DNA of 64,000 bases from Millionella massiliensis (GCF_900104655.1 NZ_FNWD01000002.1:2402246-2466245), one strand, 5' to 3'; shown: positions 28,358 to 37,523, numbered from the stretch's first letter. Notes: generated from the letters alone by a model not told the origin. Program-made: numbers and translations.

Positions 28358-29165
28358 TCCCGGGGCCGCCGTCGAAGGGGCGGTCTGATGCAGTCGGGGA
28401 TGGAGCTGTGGGGGTATCGTCAACCGAGAACCACCTCCGTTTCAATCCGATCCACCACAGGACTCCGGCTGCGGCCAGCGCCAGCCCGAACCACTGTGAG
28501 GGAGACAGGCCCGGCAGCAGTTCTCCGCGAGCGTCGGCCCGCAGAAACTCAAGCAGGAACCGGCCGATGCCGTAGCCGATGAAATAGAGGGTCGGCCGAT
28601 GGCGGAACGGTGTCCACCGCACCATCACCCAGAACAGCAGAAAATCCAGTGCGGCTTCGAAAAGCTGCGTAGGGTAGAGCGGTTGTGCACCGCAGTGGAG
28701 GTAGGCGTCGCTGCCGGGCGGATAGACGACCCCGATCCAGTCGGGGGCAGGCATCCCGTAGCAGCAGCCGCCCAGGAAACAGCCGATTCGTCCGAATCCG
28801 TGTGCCAGCGCCACGGCCGGGACGAGCATGCAGATCAGCGGGGCGATCGGTTGGCGGCTCAGGCGGGTGCCGGCGAGGAAAATGAGGCTGCCGGTCAGAA
28901 GACCACCCAGAAAGGTCGATCCTCCGTACAGCAGGTTGTCGAGGGTCAGCGGGCGATGTTGGAGAAGTTGTTCGATGAGGTGTGCTCCGGCCAGTCCGCC
29001 GAGGGCCGAGAGGGCGATGGTCAGCATCAGGGCGCTTTCGTGACGGAAGTAGCGTCGCTTTTCGATTTGGCGGACGGTGTAGAGCAGTGCGGCGAGCAGT
29101 CCGATGCCCATCAGAATATTATAAAGCCATAGCTCGGAGTCGCCGATGCGGATCGATTGGAACAT
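28353..29165 (-). CDS. Divergent Lgt-like (prolipoprotein diacylglyceryl transferase family) membrane protein
   Basis: The product is 270 residues with about seven membrane segments and the Lgt fold pattern. It departs from the canonical enzyme at key sites. The stretch equivalent to E. coli FHGGL (essential His103) reads FLGGL at about residues 85-89. The Lgt signature GRIGNFINGE is replaced by GRIGCFLGGCC at 125-135, so Asn146 becomes Cys. The arginine of GR and the late RFLLEFLR block (Arg239 region) are kept. It may be an Lgt-related paralog with another acceptor, or a Bacteroidetes-specific variant that tolerates these changes. The canonical lgt is expected elsewhere in a genome encoding many lipoproteins. 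It is convergent with mraY. Confidence 0.75.
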   Translation of the reverse strand: MFQSIRIGDSELWLYNILMGIGLLAALLYTVRQIEKRRYFRHESALMLTIALSALGGLAGAHLIEQLLQHRPLTLDNLLYGGSTFLGGLLTGSLIFLAGTRLSRQPIAPLICMLVPAVALAHGFGRIGCFLGGCCYGMPAPDWIGVVYPPGSDAYLHCGAQPLYPTQLFEAALDFLLFWVMVRWTPFRHRPTLYFIGYGIGRFLLEFLRADARGELLPGLSPSQWFGLALAAAGVLWWIGLKRRWFSVDDTPTAPSPTASDRPFDGGPGK

Positions 29166-29308
29166 GTGGGGGTAGCGTTTTCAGTGCGTGTGCTGGGAAG
29201 GCGAGGCGGCGGAGGATCGTACGGACGGTCATCCTACGAAAAACCCCTCGTCAGCCGTCGGGCGGGCGAGGGGCCAGTGTGTCTCTTACGGGAGCGTCAG
29301 CCGCAGGA

Positions 29309-29683
29309 TTAGGCTTCTACGCTCTCTTTTTTCTGGGTGAGGGCCAGGATCCCGCCGATAACGGCAAGAACAAACGCGATCAGGGCGAGGACGCTGAACA
29401 TGGAGATGGTTTCGATCAGCATCAGGAATGCAGCGACGAGCAGCATAGCTCCCGAAGCGGTCGGGTTCGATTTACCCATGATCCCGCCGACCAGACCGAG
29501 AATCGGACCGATGAAAGCGAGGAAGATCATGAAACCGCCCACGCCTGCGCCAGCGCCAGCGGTACCCACCGTGAGGGCGGTTGCGCATACGGTTGCACAC
29601 AGAGCGGCCGGGAGGCCCAGTGCGAATACCAGTACACCCATTACCAGGGGTACGGACGAAGTGCCACGTTGAACTGTTGCCAT
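29309..29683 (-). CDS. Small four-helix membrane protein of unknown function
   Basis: The product is 124 residues, almost entirely hydrophobic, with about four membrane segments, many Gly/Ala pairs (GTAGAGAGVGG, GLVGGIMG) and a short charged C-terminus ending KKESVEA. It resembles DUF4064-like small membrane proteins in size and composition, but I cannot assign a family firmly. The upstream gap 29684-29936 is AT-richer than its surroundings and shows no other gene; a one-mismatch -7 box (AATCTTTG on the minus strand) lies near 29712-29719. Confidence 0.6.
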   Translation of the reverse strand: MATVQRGTSSVPLVMGVLVFALGLPAALCATVCATALTVGTAGAGAGVGGFMIFLAFIGPILGLVGGIMGKSNPTASGAMLLVAAFLMLIETISMFSVLALIAFVLAVIGGILALTQKKESVEA

Positions 29684-29936
29684 AAAATAAAATTTAAAAT
29701 GTTAGCATTACAAAGATTGGAAATTGAGTTCAAAAATGCAAATAAATTTGTCGAAATGTCCGAATGTTTTGTGATGCAGGTGAAATGTCTGATGTTTGTC
29801 TGGAATGTAGTATAAAATATGGTATGCATGCGGTGCTGCTGTTAAGAATTGTTATTTGAGAGAAGCGGAGTGGATAGGTGTCTCAGACTGGGCGGAGAAA
29901 AATGGATGCGGTTATTGGCGCTCTTCGCATTCTTCG

Positions 29937-29944
29937 TATCTTTG
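29937..29944 (+). promoter_or_regulatory. -7 box for Zn peptidase gene
   Basis: TATCTTTG matches TAnnTTTG and implies a leader of about 90 nt, which contains a 7-bp hairpin (29962-29968 with 29972-29978). Confidence 0.5.
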
Positions 29945-30040
29945 TCCACACGGTACGGTTACCTGTCAGAATGACAGGCGTGCGGCGAGGCACTATTTTT
30001 GCTGCCTCTTACGTTAGTCTTAAAAAATCCGAAACAAAAA

Positions 30041-30760
30041 ATGACACTGTTAACTGCCAGTCAGAGTTTCTTTGGCTCCATGGGGCCCGAATTCCTGCTT
30101 ATTATTATCATCGGTATTGCCGGTTTTGTGGTGCAGGCCCGTCTACAGAGTGTGTTCAGCAAATATGCCAAGGTGCCCTTCACCGGCGGTATGACCGGAA
30201 AGGATGTGGCCGAGAAGATGCTTCGTGACCACGGTATTACCGATGTGACCGTCACCCATACGCCCGGTCAGCTGACCGACCACTTCAATCCTGTCAACAA
30301 GACAGTGAACCTCAGCGATGCCGTCTATGCCAGCAACTCGGTAGCTGCCGCTGCCGTGGCTGCCCACGAATGTGGACACGCCGTGCAGCACGCGATCGGA
30401 TATGCGCCGCTGCGGCTGCGTTCGGCACTGGTGCCTGTCACCTCGTTTGCTTCGCGTTTCGCCATCTTCTTTATCATCGGCGGTATCCTGCTGGCCGGCG
30501 CAACCCATTCGCTGCTCCTCTTCTGGATCGGTATCGGGATGATTGCCGTGTCGGCACTCTTCAGCATTGTGACCCTGCCTGTCGAGTATGACGCCTCGCG
30601 CCGTGCGCTGGCCTGGCTCGAAGGACAGCATATCCTGACCTCGCAACAACAGAACCAGGCCAAAGAGGCCCTGATGTGGGCTGCCCGTACCTATCTGGTC
30701 GCCGCCCTCTCGGCTATCGCCACGCTGTTGTATTACATCGGGTTGGCACGCCGTGAGTAA
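30041..30760 (+). CDS. Zinc metallopeptidase of the YugP family
   Basis: The product is 239 residues from the ATG at 30041. The zinc motif HECGH is at 109-113 and fits HExxH, with EYDAS further on as a likely third-ligand region. Membrane segments are at about 15-32, 140-165, 168-190 and near the C-terminus. The family (PF04298) consists of membrane-anchored neutral zinc peptidases of unknown substrate. The start upstream of MTLLTASQSF was rejected because the extra 14 codons lack family similarity. It is monocistronic between its own promoter and a terminator. Confidence 0.88.
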   Translation: MTLLTASQSFFGSMGPEFLLIIIIGIAGFVVQARLQSVFSKYAKVPFTGGMTGKDVAEKMLRDHGITDVTVTHTPGQLTDHFNPVNKTVNLSDAVYASNSVAAAAVAAHECGHAVQHAIGYAPLRLRSALVPVTSFASRFAIFFIIGGILLAGATHSLLLFWIGIGMIAVSALFSIVTLPVEYDASRRALAWLEGQHILTSQQQNQAKEALMWAARTYLVAALSAIATLLYYIGLARRE

Positions 30761-30863
30761 CGGCGTAGCGCCCAATGGTGCTACTCGGCGCTCCACACCC
30801 GGCACTGTCCGGGCATGCGATACTGTGGAGCGGGGTGACCGTCCATTCTCGCTTCGACCTTTC

Positions 30864-30898
30864 AGGCCGCTCTCCAATTTGGAGAAGCGGCCTTTTTG
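30864..30898 (+). terminator. Terminator before prfA
   Basis: A 12-bp stem with one bulged base (30864-30875 with 30881-30893) is followed by TTTTT. Confidence 0.75.
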
Positions 30899-30929
30899 AT
30901 TGCATTTAAGAAATCACACGGAAAAAACG

Positions 30930-30937
30930 TATCTTTG
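30930..30937 (+). promoter_or_regulatory. -7 box for prfA
   Basis: TATCTTTG matches TAnnTTTG, 28 bases before the prfA ATG. Confidence 0.5.
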
Positions 30938-30965
30938 TCCGTAATAAACAGAAGGAACCACACCT

Positions 30966-32060
30966 ATGGCAGACAATACCATACTGGCCAAACTGGAGGG
31001 AATCAAAGAGAAATACGCCTCCATCTCGCAGCAAATCACCGATCCCGAAGTGATGAGCGACATGAAACGCTATATCCAGCTCAACAAGGAGTATAAGGAG
31101 CTGGGGCCCATCGTCGAAGCGGCTGACACCTATCGTACCGCCATCGCCAACCTGCAGGAAGCCAAAGACATCCTGGTGAACGAAAAGGATGAGGAGATGC
31201 GCGAAATGGCTCGCGGCGAGATCGAAGAGCTGGAACCCAAAATCGCACAGCTCGAGGAGGATATCAAACTGATGCTCATCCCGGCCGACCCGCAGGACAG
31301 CAAAAACGCCATCATGGAGATCCGCGGCGGAGCCGGTGGCGACGAGGCCGCCATCTTTGCCGGCGACCTGCTGCGCATGTACCTCAAGTTCTTCGAGCGC
31401 AAGGGGTGGAAAGCCGAGATCAACAGCGCCAGCGAAGGTACCTCGGGCGGTTACAAGGAGGTGGTGCTCAAGGTGACCGGCGAGAACGTTTACGGCACCC
31501 TCAAATACGAATCCGGCGTGCACCGCGTGCAGCGCGTGCCGCAGACCGAAACCCAGGGACGTGTACACACTTCGGCCGCATCGGTAGCCGTGCTGCCCGA
31601 AGCCGAAGAGTTCGATATCGACCTGAAGATGGAGGATATCCGCAAGGATACCTTCTGCGCCAGCGGCCCCGGCGGTCAGTCCGTGAACACGACCTATTCG
31701 GCCATCCGTCTGACCCACATCCCCACCGGGATCGTCGTACAGTGCCAGGACCAGAAGTCGCAGCTCAAGAACTTCGACAAGGCCCTCGAAGAGTTGCGCA
31801 CCCGTATCTACAACCTCGAATATCAGAAATATCTCGACGAAATTTCGTCCAAGCGTAAGACTATGGTGTCGACCGGTGACCGCTCGGCCAAGATCCGCAC
31901 CTACAACTACCCGCAGGGCCGAATGACCGACCACCGTATCGGATACACGATGTACAACCTGCCCGCCTTCATGGATGGCGACATTCAGGAGTGCATCGAC
32001 AAACTGCAATTTGCCGAGAATGCCGAACGGCTTGCAGCAGCGGCCGAGGAAGAAAATTAA
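30966..32060 (+). CDS. prfA: Peptide chain release factor 1
   Basis: The product is 364 residues, the normal length of RF1. It recognises UAA and UAG in the ribosomal A site and triggers hydrolysis of peptidyl-tRNA. The N-terminal helical domain is followed by GGAGGDEAAIFA, the codon-recognition region RVPQTETQGRVHTSA (the P-x-T tripeptide is PQT) and the catalytic GGQ in SGPGGQSVN. The C-terminus ends in an acidic helix. It has its own promoter and is followed by a small membrane protein gene, not by prmC. Confidence 0.97.
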   Translation: MADNTILAKLEGIKEKYASISQQITDPEVMSDMKRYIQLNKEYKELGPIVEAADTYRTAIANLQEAKDILVNEKDEEMREMARGEIEELEPKIAQLEEDIKLMLIPADPQDSKNAIMEIRGGAGGDEAAIFAGDLLRMYLKFFERKGWKAEINSASEGTSGGYKEVVLKVTGENVYGTLKYESGVHRVQRVPQTETQGRVHTSAASVAVLPEAEEFDIDLKMEDIRKDTFCASGPGGQSVNTTYSAIRLTHIPTGIVVQCQDQKSQLKNFDKALEELRTRIYNLEYQKYLDEISSKRKTMVSTGDRSAKIRTYNYPQGRMTDHRIGYTMYNLPAFMDGDIQECIDKLQFAENAERLAAAAEEEN

Positions 32061-32139
32061 CGATCGTAGGAACAAAGTCCGATTGTTCCGAAAAATTGTT
32101 AATTTTAGACCGGTTAATTCACTATAAAACGACTTCCTT

Positions 32140-32694
32140 ATGGAAAACTACAACGACAACCAACCCCAGCAGCCGGAGCAACCTCAGGGTCAGCAGCCTG
32201 ATGCTTCGCAATATCAGCAGCCTGCTCAATCCCAATATCAGCAGCCTGTACAGCCGCAGTATCAGCAACCGGCTCAACCTCAGTATCAGCAGCCCGATCC
32301 TGCCCAATACCAGCAGCCCGTGCAGCCGCAATATCAACAACCCGCACAGCCGCAGTATCAGCAACCGCAATACCAGCAGGCAGGCAACCGTCCCGTGCAG
32401 AAACCCAATGTGCCCAATGCCGTAGCAGCCCTGGTGCTCGGGATTCTGTCGATCATTACCAGCTGCTATATTATCGGTCTTGTGCTGGGAATCATCGGGT
32501 TGGTGCTGGCCAACAAAGGTCGTCAGGCCTATCAGGAGACTCCCGACGCATACAACGGTTACGGGATGCTCAATGCCGGCCGCATCATGTCCATTATCGG
32601 GATCTGCCTCGGTGGTCTCTGGACCTTCTACTGGATCATCGTTGCTGTGATCGGCGTAGGGATGGGGCTGGCCGGCGCGAGCATGTTTCTTTAG
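32140..32694 (+). CDS. Pro/Gln/Tyr-repeat membrane protein (CCC-motif/DUF4190-like)
   Basis: The product is 184 residues. Residues of about 1-90 are low-complexity and built from QYQQP/AQPQYQQP units; residues of about 92-184 hold two or three membrane segments with VLGILSIITSCYIIGLVLGIIG and a C-terminal VIGVGMGLAGAS stretch. This is the layout of Bacteroidetes CCC-motif or DUF4190-like proteins, with a disordered cytoplasmic tail and a small membrane domain. No enzymatic role is evident. It is followed by a DUF2752 protein, a neighbour often found beside this family. Confidence 0.8.
   Translation: MENYNDNQPQQPEQPQGQQPDASQYQQPAQSQYQQPVQPQYQQPAQPQYQQPDPAQYQQPVQPQYQQPAQPQYQQPQYQQAGNRPVQKPNVPNAVAALVLGILSIITSCYIIGLVLGIIGLVLANKGRQAYQETPDAYNGYGMLNAGRIMSIIGICLGGLWTFYWIIVAVIGVGMGLAGASMFL
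32200..32395 (+). repeat. Imperfect in-frame tandem repeat coding QYQQP units
   Basis: Short direct repeats of the type CAGTATCAGCAGCC recur every 27-30 bases, with third-position changes keeping the amino acids QYQQP. The array lies inside the membrane protein gene and could expand or contract by slippage. Confidence 0.75.
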
Positions 32695-32731
32695 CTCGCT
32701 CGGTGACCTTTGGGATCGGTTCTTTCTGAAA

Positions 32732-32968
32732 ATGCCCTGCGCCTATAAGCAGCTTTTCGGAATCGACTGCCCCTTCTGCGGCGGACAAAGAGCCGTGGGA
32801 TTGCTCCTTGAAGGGCACGTGGCCGCGAGTCTGCGCATGTTTCCCGCACTGTTGCCGCTGGCCATCACTCCGTTCTTTATCGGGCATCGGAAAGCGTTGC
32901 ATGTGATGCTCTGGATTGACCTGGCGATCGTGATCGGAAGTTGGCTGTTGCGTCTGTTCCTTGTATGA
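32732..32968 (+). CDS. DUF2752 small membrane protein
   Basis: The product is 78 residues. It starts MPCAYKQLFGIDCPFCGGQRA, the diagnostic CPxCGxxRA motif of DUF2752 (PF10825), and has two hydrophobic segments (ASLRMFPALLPLAI and MLWIDLAIVIGSWLL). The function of the family is unknown. The protein is shorter than many relatives, and the gene starts 37 bases after the preceding membrane protein, so the two are likely co-expressed. Confidence 0.75.
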   Translation: MPCAYKQLFGIDCPFCGGQRAVGLLLEGHVAASLRMFPALLPLAITPFFIGHRKALHVMLWIDLAIVIGSWLLRLFLV

Positions 32969-33151
32969 TCTCGGGAGAGGAGATTGAGGTGACAGAATGG
33001 TATGAGGGTGATTTTTACGGAACGGCCGGATCGCGAGGGGAAACAATATCATGTATTTGTAATGAACGGATTCTGAAGTTTTTATGTCAGTTGTTCTGAC
33101 GGCAAAACCGGCCGCTGGAAGAACCGAAACGGAAACTTCCGATAAATTTTG

Positions 33152-33178
33152 AAAAAGAGCCTTGCGGGGCTCTTTTTT
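33152..33178 (+). terminator. Terminator before pyrF
   Basis: A 10-bp stem (33152-33161 with 33168-33177) has a 6-base loop and its T-run forms the 3' arm. The pyrF promoter follows 4 bases later. Confidence 0.75.
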
Positions 33179-33181
33179 GCG

Positions 33182-33189
33182 TATATTTG
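33182..33189 (+). promoter_or_regulatory. -7 box for pyrF
   Basis: TATATTTG matches TAnnTTTG. The implied leader of about 145 nt has several short inverted repeats, for example CGACCG with CGGTCG just after 33210. Confidence 0.5.
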
Positions 33190-33337
33190 CTTAGTTAAAC
33201 CGCTTGTTAATCGACCGTAGCGCGGTCGGCAACTCGGCAGGGGCAGGACGTTGTGAGTCCCCGTATGTTCTCACCGGCAGGATACCGGGAGTGCCCTGTC
33301 TGCCGTTCCGCGTATCCGGTCCGCAAATTCGAACCGC

Positions 33338-34171
33338 ATGATGACATCGCAGCAGCTTTTCGAACAGATTCAAACCAAACGCAGTTTCCTGTGCGTGGGC
33401 CTCGACACCGACCTGAAAAAAGTGCCCCAGCACCTACTGACCGGTGACGACCCGATCTTTGAGTTCAACAAAGCCATTATCGACGCCACGGCTCCCTATT
33501 GCGTCAGCTATAAACCGAACCTGGCCTTCTACGAAGCGGCCGGACTCAAGGGGTGGAATGCGCTGGTCAAGACCGTCAAATACCTGCGGGAACACTATCC
33601 CGAGCAGTTCATCATCGCCGACGCCAAACGGGGCGACATCGGCAATACCTCGCAGATGTATGCACGCGTCTTCTTTCAGGAGATGGATTTCGACGCCGTG
33701 ACCCTCTCGCCCTACATGGGCAGCGACACCGCCGAACCCTTCTACGCCTATCCCGGGAAGTGGGCCGTGCTGCTTGCTCTCACCTCCAATACCTCGGCAC
33801 AGGATTTCGAAACCCTCCGGCTCGAAAACGGTGACCGGGTCTATGAACGGGTGCTGAAAACCTCCATGAACTGGGGTACCGAAGACAATACCATGTACGT
33901 GGTGGGTGCCACGCAGGCTGCCCAGCTCGGCAGCGTTCGCGCCATCGTCCCCGACCACTTCCTGCTGGTGCCCGGCGTCGGTGCCCAGGGCGGATCGCTC
34001 GAAGAGGTGGCCCGTTACGGTATGAACCGTCGCTGCGGTCTGCTGGTCAACTCCTCGCGCGGCATTATCTATGCCTCCGGCGGACACGATTTCGCCGAAG
34101 CTGCCGGCCATGCCGCAGCCGAACTCCAGTGTCAGATGTCCGTGCTGCTGACCCAATATTGCGGAAAATAG
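33338..34171 (+). CDS. pyrF: Orotidine 5'-phosphate decarboxylase (long type)
   Basis: The product is 277 residues and converts OMP to UMP, the last step of de novo pyrimidine synthesis. The catalytic block is [11 protein letters not shown], with the substrate region CVGLDTDL at the start and PGVGAQGG near the end. Length and motifs fit the longer archaeal/mycobacterial-like branch (type 2) common in Bacteroidetes. Two adjacent ATGs (33338, 33341) are possible starts. It probably forms its own unit after the terminator at 33152, with aspA 89 bases downstream. Confidence 0.95.
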   Translation: MMTSQQLFEQIQTKRSFLCVGLDTDLKKVPQHLLTGDDPIFEFNKAIIDATAPYCVSYKPNLAFYEAAGLKGWNALVKTVKYLREHYPEQFIIADAKRGDIGNTSQMYARVFFQEMDFDAVTLSPYMGSDTAEPFYAYPGKWAVLLALTSNTSAQDFETLRLENGDRVYERVLKTSMNWGTEDNTMYVVGATQAAQLGSVRAIVPDHFLLVPGVGAQGGSLEEVARYGMNRRCGLLVNSSRGIIYASGGHDFAEAAGHAAAELQCQMSVLLTQYCGK

Positions 34172-34260
34172 AGCACCCGACGCGAGTCGGGCTCCGGTGG
34201 CCGTCATGGATGCGGACCGGGCGGAATGCACGACTCGGGACAGGGAGCTGAACAAATGTG

Positions 34261-35718
34261 ATGAAATCTAAAAAATACAATCCTATGGATATTACCAAAA
34301 TGCCGCTTTCCGGCAAAACCCGTAAAGAACACGACCTGCTGGGCGAACTGGAAATTCCTGAAGAATACTACTTCGGCGTGCAGACCATGCGCGCGCTGGA
34401 CAACTTCCACATCAGCCGTGTCCGCCTGTGCATGTATCCCTACTTCATCAAGGCGCTGGCCATGGTCAAGGAGGCAGCTGCCAAAGCCAACCGCGACCTC
34501 GGCGAGATCAAACCTGACGTGGCCGATGCCATTATCGCTGCCTGCCACGAAGTGGAGCAGGGCAAACTCGATGACCATTTTGTGGTGGATATGGTGCAGG
34601 GCGGTGCCGGTACCTCGACCAACATGAACGCCAACGAAGTGATCGCCAACCGCGCTCTCGAAATCCTCGGCCATAAACACGGCGAGTATCAGTACTGCCA
34701 TCCCAACAACGACGTCAACCACTCGCAGTCGACCAACGACGCCTATCCGACCGCCGTCAAGATTGCGCTGATTTACCAGACCAACGACCTGATCACCTCG
34801 CTCAAGGAGCTGATCGGTGCCTTCAATGCCAAGGGGATCGAGTTTGCCGACGTCATCAAGATGGGACGTACCCAGCTGCAGGACGCCGTGCCGATGACCC
34901 TCGGTCAGGAGTTCGACGCCTATGCCGCCAACCTCTCCGAAGAGATCGACCGCCTCGAACAGAATGCCCGTCTGCTGCTCGAAGTCAACATGGGCGCCAC
35001 GGCCATCGGTACCGGGATCAACGCCGATCCGCAGTACAGCCAGATCTGTATCAAATACCTGCGTGAAATTACCGGTCTGCCCATGCAGGCGGCTACCAAC
35101 ATGATCGAAGCCACGAACGATACCGGTGCCTTCGTGATCTACTCGTCGGCCGTGAAACGTATGGCTGTGAAGTTGTCGAAAATCTGCAACGACCTGCGTC
35201 TGCTCTCGTCCGGCCCGCGTACCGGTCTGAACGAAATCAACCTGCCCCCGATGCAGCCCGGCTCGTCGATCATGCCCGGCAAGGTGAACCCCGTGATCCC
35301 CGAAGTGGTCAACCAGATTGCCTACAAGGTGATCGGCAACGACCTGACCGTGACCATGGCTGCCGAAGCCGGTCAGCTGGAGCTCAACGTCATGGAGCCC
35401 ATCATCGTTTACAGCATCCTCGAATCGATCGTCATGCTGGAGAACGGGATGAACACCCTGCGCACGAAATGTATTCTCGGCATCACCGCCAACAAGGAGC
35501 GTTGCCGCGACATGGTTTATCACAGCATCGGTCTGGTGACCGCGCTGAATCCCTATCTGGGCTACGAAACCTCGACCGAACTGGCCAAAGAGGCCCTCAA
35601 AACCGGCAAGGGGATCTACGACCTGGTGCTGGAGCGCAACCTGATGTCGAAAGACGAACTGGACAACATCCTGCGTCCCGAAAATATGGTCAAGCCGCGT
35701 AAATTTCTGCGCAAATAG
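34261..35718 (+). CDS. aspA: Aspartate ammonia-lyase
   Basis: The product is 485 residues. It deaminates L-aspartate to fumarate, which anaerobic gut Bacteroidetes use as a respiratory acceptor. It belongs to the fumarase/aspartase superfamily, with VVDMVQGGAGTSTNMNANEV and NNDVNHSQSTND near residues 95-150 and the signature GSSIMPGKVNPVIPE near 338. An ATG at 34261 directly follows an in-frame GTG at 34258; the ATG is preferred. A small hairpin without a T-run lies at 34171-34193 between pyrF and this gene. It is followed after 14 bases by an MFS transporter gene, so substrate uptake and deamination may be linked. Confidence 0.95.
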   Translation: MKSKKYNPMDITKMPLSGKTRKEHDLLGELEIPEEYYFGVQTMRALDNFHISRVRLCMYPYFIKALAMVKEAAAKANRDLGEIKPDVADAIIAACHEVEQGKLDDHFVVDMVQGGAGTSTNMNANEVIANRALEILGHKHGEYQYCHPNNDVNHSQSTNDAYPTAVKIALIYQTNDLITSLKELIGAFNAKGIEFADVIKMGRTQLQDAVPMTLGQEFDAYAANLSEEIDRLEQNARLLLEVNMGATAIGTGINADPQYSQICIKYLREITGLPMQAATNMIEATNDTGAFVIYSSAVKRMAVKLSKICNDLRLLSSGPRTGLNEINLPPMQPGSSIMPGKVNPVIPEVVNQIAYKVIGNDLTVTMAAEAGQLELNVMEPIIVYSILESIVMLENGMNTLRTKCILGITANKERCRDMVYHSIGLVTALNPYLGYETSTELAKEALKTGKGIYDLVLERNLMSKDELDNILRPENMVKPRKFLRK

Positions 35719-35732
35719 GAGCGAGGGGACGG

Positions 35733-37124
35733 ATGGTAGAGAAGATTCAACGTAAGATGTCCGAATCGCGCAGTGCCCGCTGGATCGTGCTGCTGATGGT
35801 CTCGCTGACCATGATGTGCGGCTATTTCCTGACCGACGTGCTCGCACCCCTCAAAGGACTCCTCATCGAACTGTTCCACTGGGACAACACCGACTTCGGC
35901 CTCTTCAACAGCGGCTACGGTTGGTTCAACGTTTTCCTGCTGATGCTCATCTTCGGCGGGATGGTGCTCGACAAGATGGGGGCACGCTTCACCGGCGTGC
36001 TCTCGGTCGGCGTCATGCTCGCCGGTATCGGCATCAAGTACTACGCCATCGGATTCATGGATCCGGCGCGCATGGTCGATTTCTGGTTCTTCGGCCAGCA
36101 GACCATGAAACTTCAGGTGCTGGTCGCCTCGCTCGGCTACGCTCTCTTTGCCGTGGGCTACGAGACGATTGGCATCACGGCCAACAAGATCGTCGTGCGC
36201 TGGTTCAAAGGCAAAGAGTTGGCCTTCGCGCTGGGGATGAACGTCGCCTTTGCCCGTCTGGGGACTTTCCTGGCGTTGGCACTGCCGCTGCCCATCGCCA
36301 AAGCCTTCGGTAATTCGATCAGCACCCCCATCCTCTTCGGGATGATTCTGTTGCTGATCGGTTTCCTGACCTTCCTGGTCTATATCGTTATGGACCGTCG
36401 GCTCGATGCCGAACGTGAACAGGAGGGCCTCGCCGATGACGAAAAGTTCCGCTTCCGCGACATCTTTTCGATTTTTCGTATCCGGGCCTTCTGGTACATC
36501 GCGCTGCTGTGCCTGCTCTTCTATGCGGCCGTGCATCCGTTCGTGAAGTTTGCTGTGGACCTCGTGATTCAGAAATTCGGCGTCCGGGGCGAACTCTCCG
36601 GGCTGATTCCTTCGCTGCTGCCGGTCGGCACGTTGATCCTCACGCCGCTCTTCGGCAGCATCTACGACCGCCGCGGTAAGGGGGCGTCGATGATGATCTG
36701 GGGGGCGCTGATGCTGGTGGTGGTCTATGCCGGCTTCTCGATGCCCTGGATTACCCACTGGCTGGCAGCCGTGGTGCTGGTCATCATCCTTGGTGTAGCC
36801 TTCTCGCTCGTTCCCTCGGCCATGTGGCCTTCGGTGCCGAAGATCATTCCCGAACATGAACTCGGAACGGCCTATGCCCTGATCTTCTGGGTGCAGAACT
36901 GGGGCCTGGCCGGCGTTCCGCTGCTGATTGGCTGGGCGCTCGACAAATGGGGCACGCTGCCCCCCGAGGTGGTGGGCGGCGTCGTCACGCCACGTTACGA
37001 CTACACTGTCCCGATGTTGATCTTCCTGGTGCTGGGGCTGCTTGCCGTGATGTTCGGCCTGCTGCTCAAACGCGAGGACAAACGAAAGGGATACGGACTC
37101 CAGAAACCCAATATTGTTAAGTAA
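35733..37124 (+). CDS. Major facilitator superfamily transporter
   Basis: The product is 463 residues with 12 predicted membrane segments and an MFS loop motif after the second helix (GGMVLDKMGARFTG). A central cytoplasmic loop (RRLDAEREQEGLADDEK) separates the two halves, and the second copy of the loop is SIYDRRGKGAS. The substrate is not evident. Its tight linkage to aspA suggests an organic acid or amino acid, for instance aspartate, fumarate or a peptide, but no motif proves it. In many Bacteroidetes aspA sits near a Dcu carrier, so an MFS partner is uncommon. The transcript ends at the terminator just downstream. Confidence 0.85.
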   Translation: MVEKIQRKMSESRSARWIVLLMVSLTMMCGYFLTDVLAPLKGLLIELFHWDNTDFGLFNSGYGWFNVFLLMLIFGGMVLDKMGARFTGVLSVGVMLAGIGIKYYAIGFMDPARMVDFWFFGQQTMKLQVLVASLGYALFAVGYETIGITANKIVVRWFKGKELAFALGMNVAFARLGTFLALALPLPIAKAFGNSISTPILFGMILLLIGFLTFLVYIVMDRRLDAEREQEGLADDEKFRFRDIFSIFRIRAFWYIALLCLLFYAAVHPFVKFAVDLVIQKFGVRGELSGLIPSLLPVGTLILTPLFGSIYDRRGKGASMMIWGALMLVVVYAGFSMPWITHWLAAVVLVIILGVAFSLVPSAMWPSVPKIIPEHELGTAYALIFWVQNWGLAGVPLLIGWALDKWGTLPPEVVGGVVTPRYDYTVPMLIFLVLGLLAVMFGLLLKREDKRKGYGLQKPNIVK

Positions 37125-37134
37125 AACTGCACGG

Positions 37135-37166
37135 CAGCCTGTTCCGACACCGGGGCAGGCTGTTTT
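37135..37166 (+). terminator. Terminator after aspA-MFS unit
   Basis: An 11-bp stem with two G-T pairs (37135-37145 with 37152-37162) is followed by TTTT. The remaining 37167-37511 shows no gene I can support. Confidence 0.7.
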
Positions 37167-37511
37167 GTCTGTAGTGAACGGGAAAGGTGATGCGGGTGCA
37201 GCCTTTGCGTCTTTACGGAGAGTCGGTAAGGTCGGCTTTGTCTGTTGAGGGGGACCAATCAGGTGAGGCGATGGCATCTTGCTGTTGTCCGTGGAACGAT
37301 CGACGGTCGCTGGGCAGGCGTGGGCGCGCGGTATAGATGAAATATGGACACTATCGGGAAGGTGCGGAGGGACGGAGGATGCGGGGTGCTCCGTTCGTGT
37401 TGGAATCGAAGAGGTTGATATGCTTCGGGTCCGACGGCTTGCGGCCTGTCGACAGTTGCCTTTCGATATAAAGTGTGTACGACCGACAGTTACACTCTCG
37501 TGGAAATTCAG

Positions 37512-37519
37512 TAGCTTTG
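37512..37519 (+). promoter_or_regulatory. -7 box directly before ftsW
   Basis: TAGCTTTG matches TAnnTTTG and is followed by CATT and the ftsW ATG, so transcription would begin at or near the start codon. Confidence 0.5.
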
Positions 37520-37523
37520 CATT

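Noticed and set aside
32200..32395. Regularly spaced short repeats, possible CRISPR
   Set aside because: The repeats are coding, have no unique spacers of constant length and encode QYQQP units.
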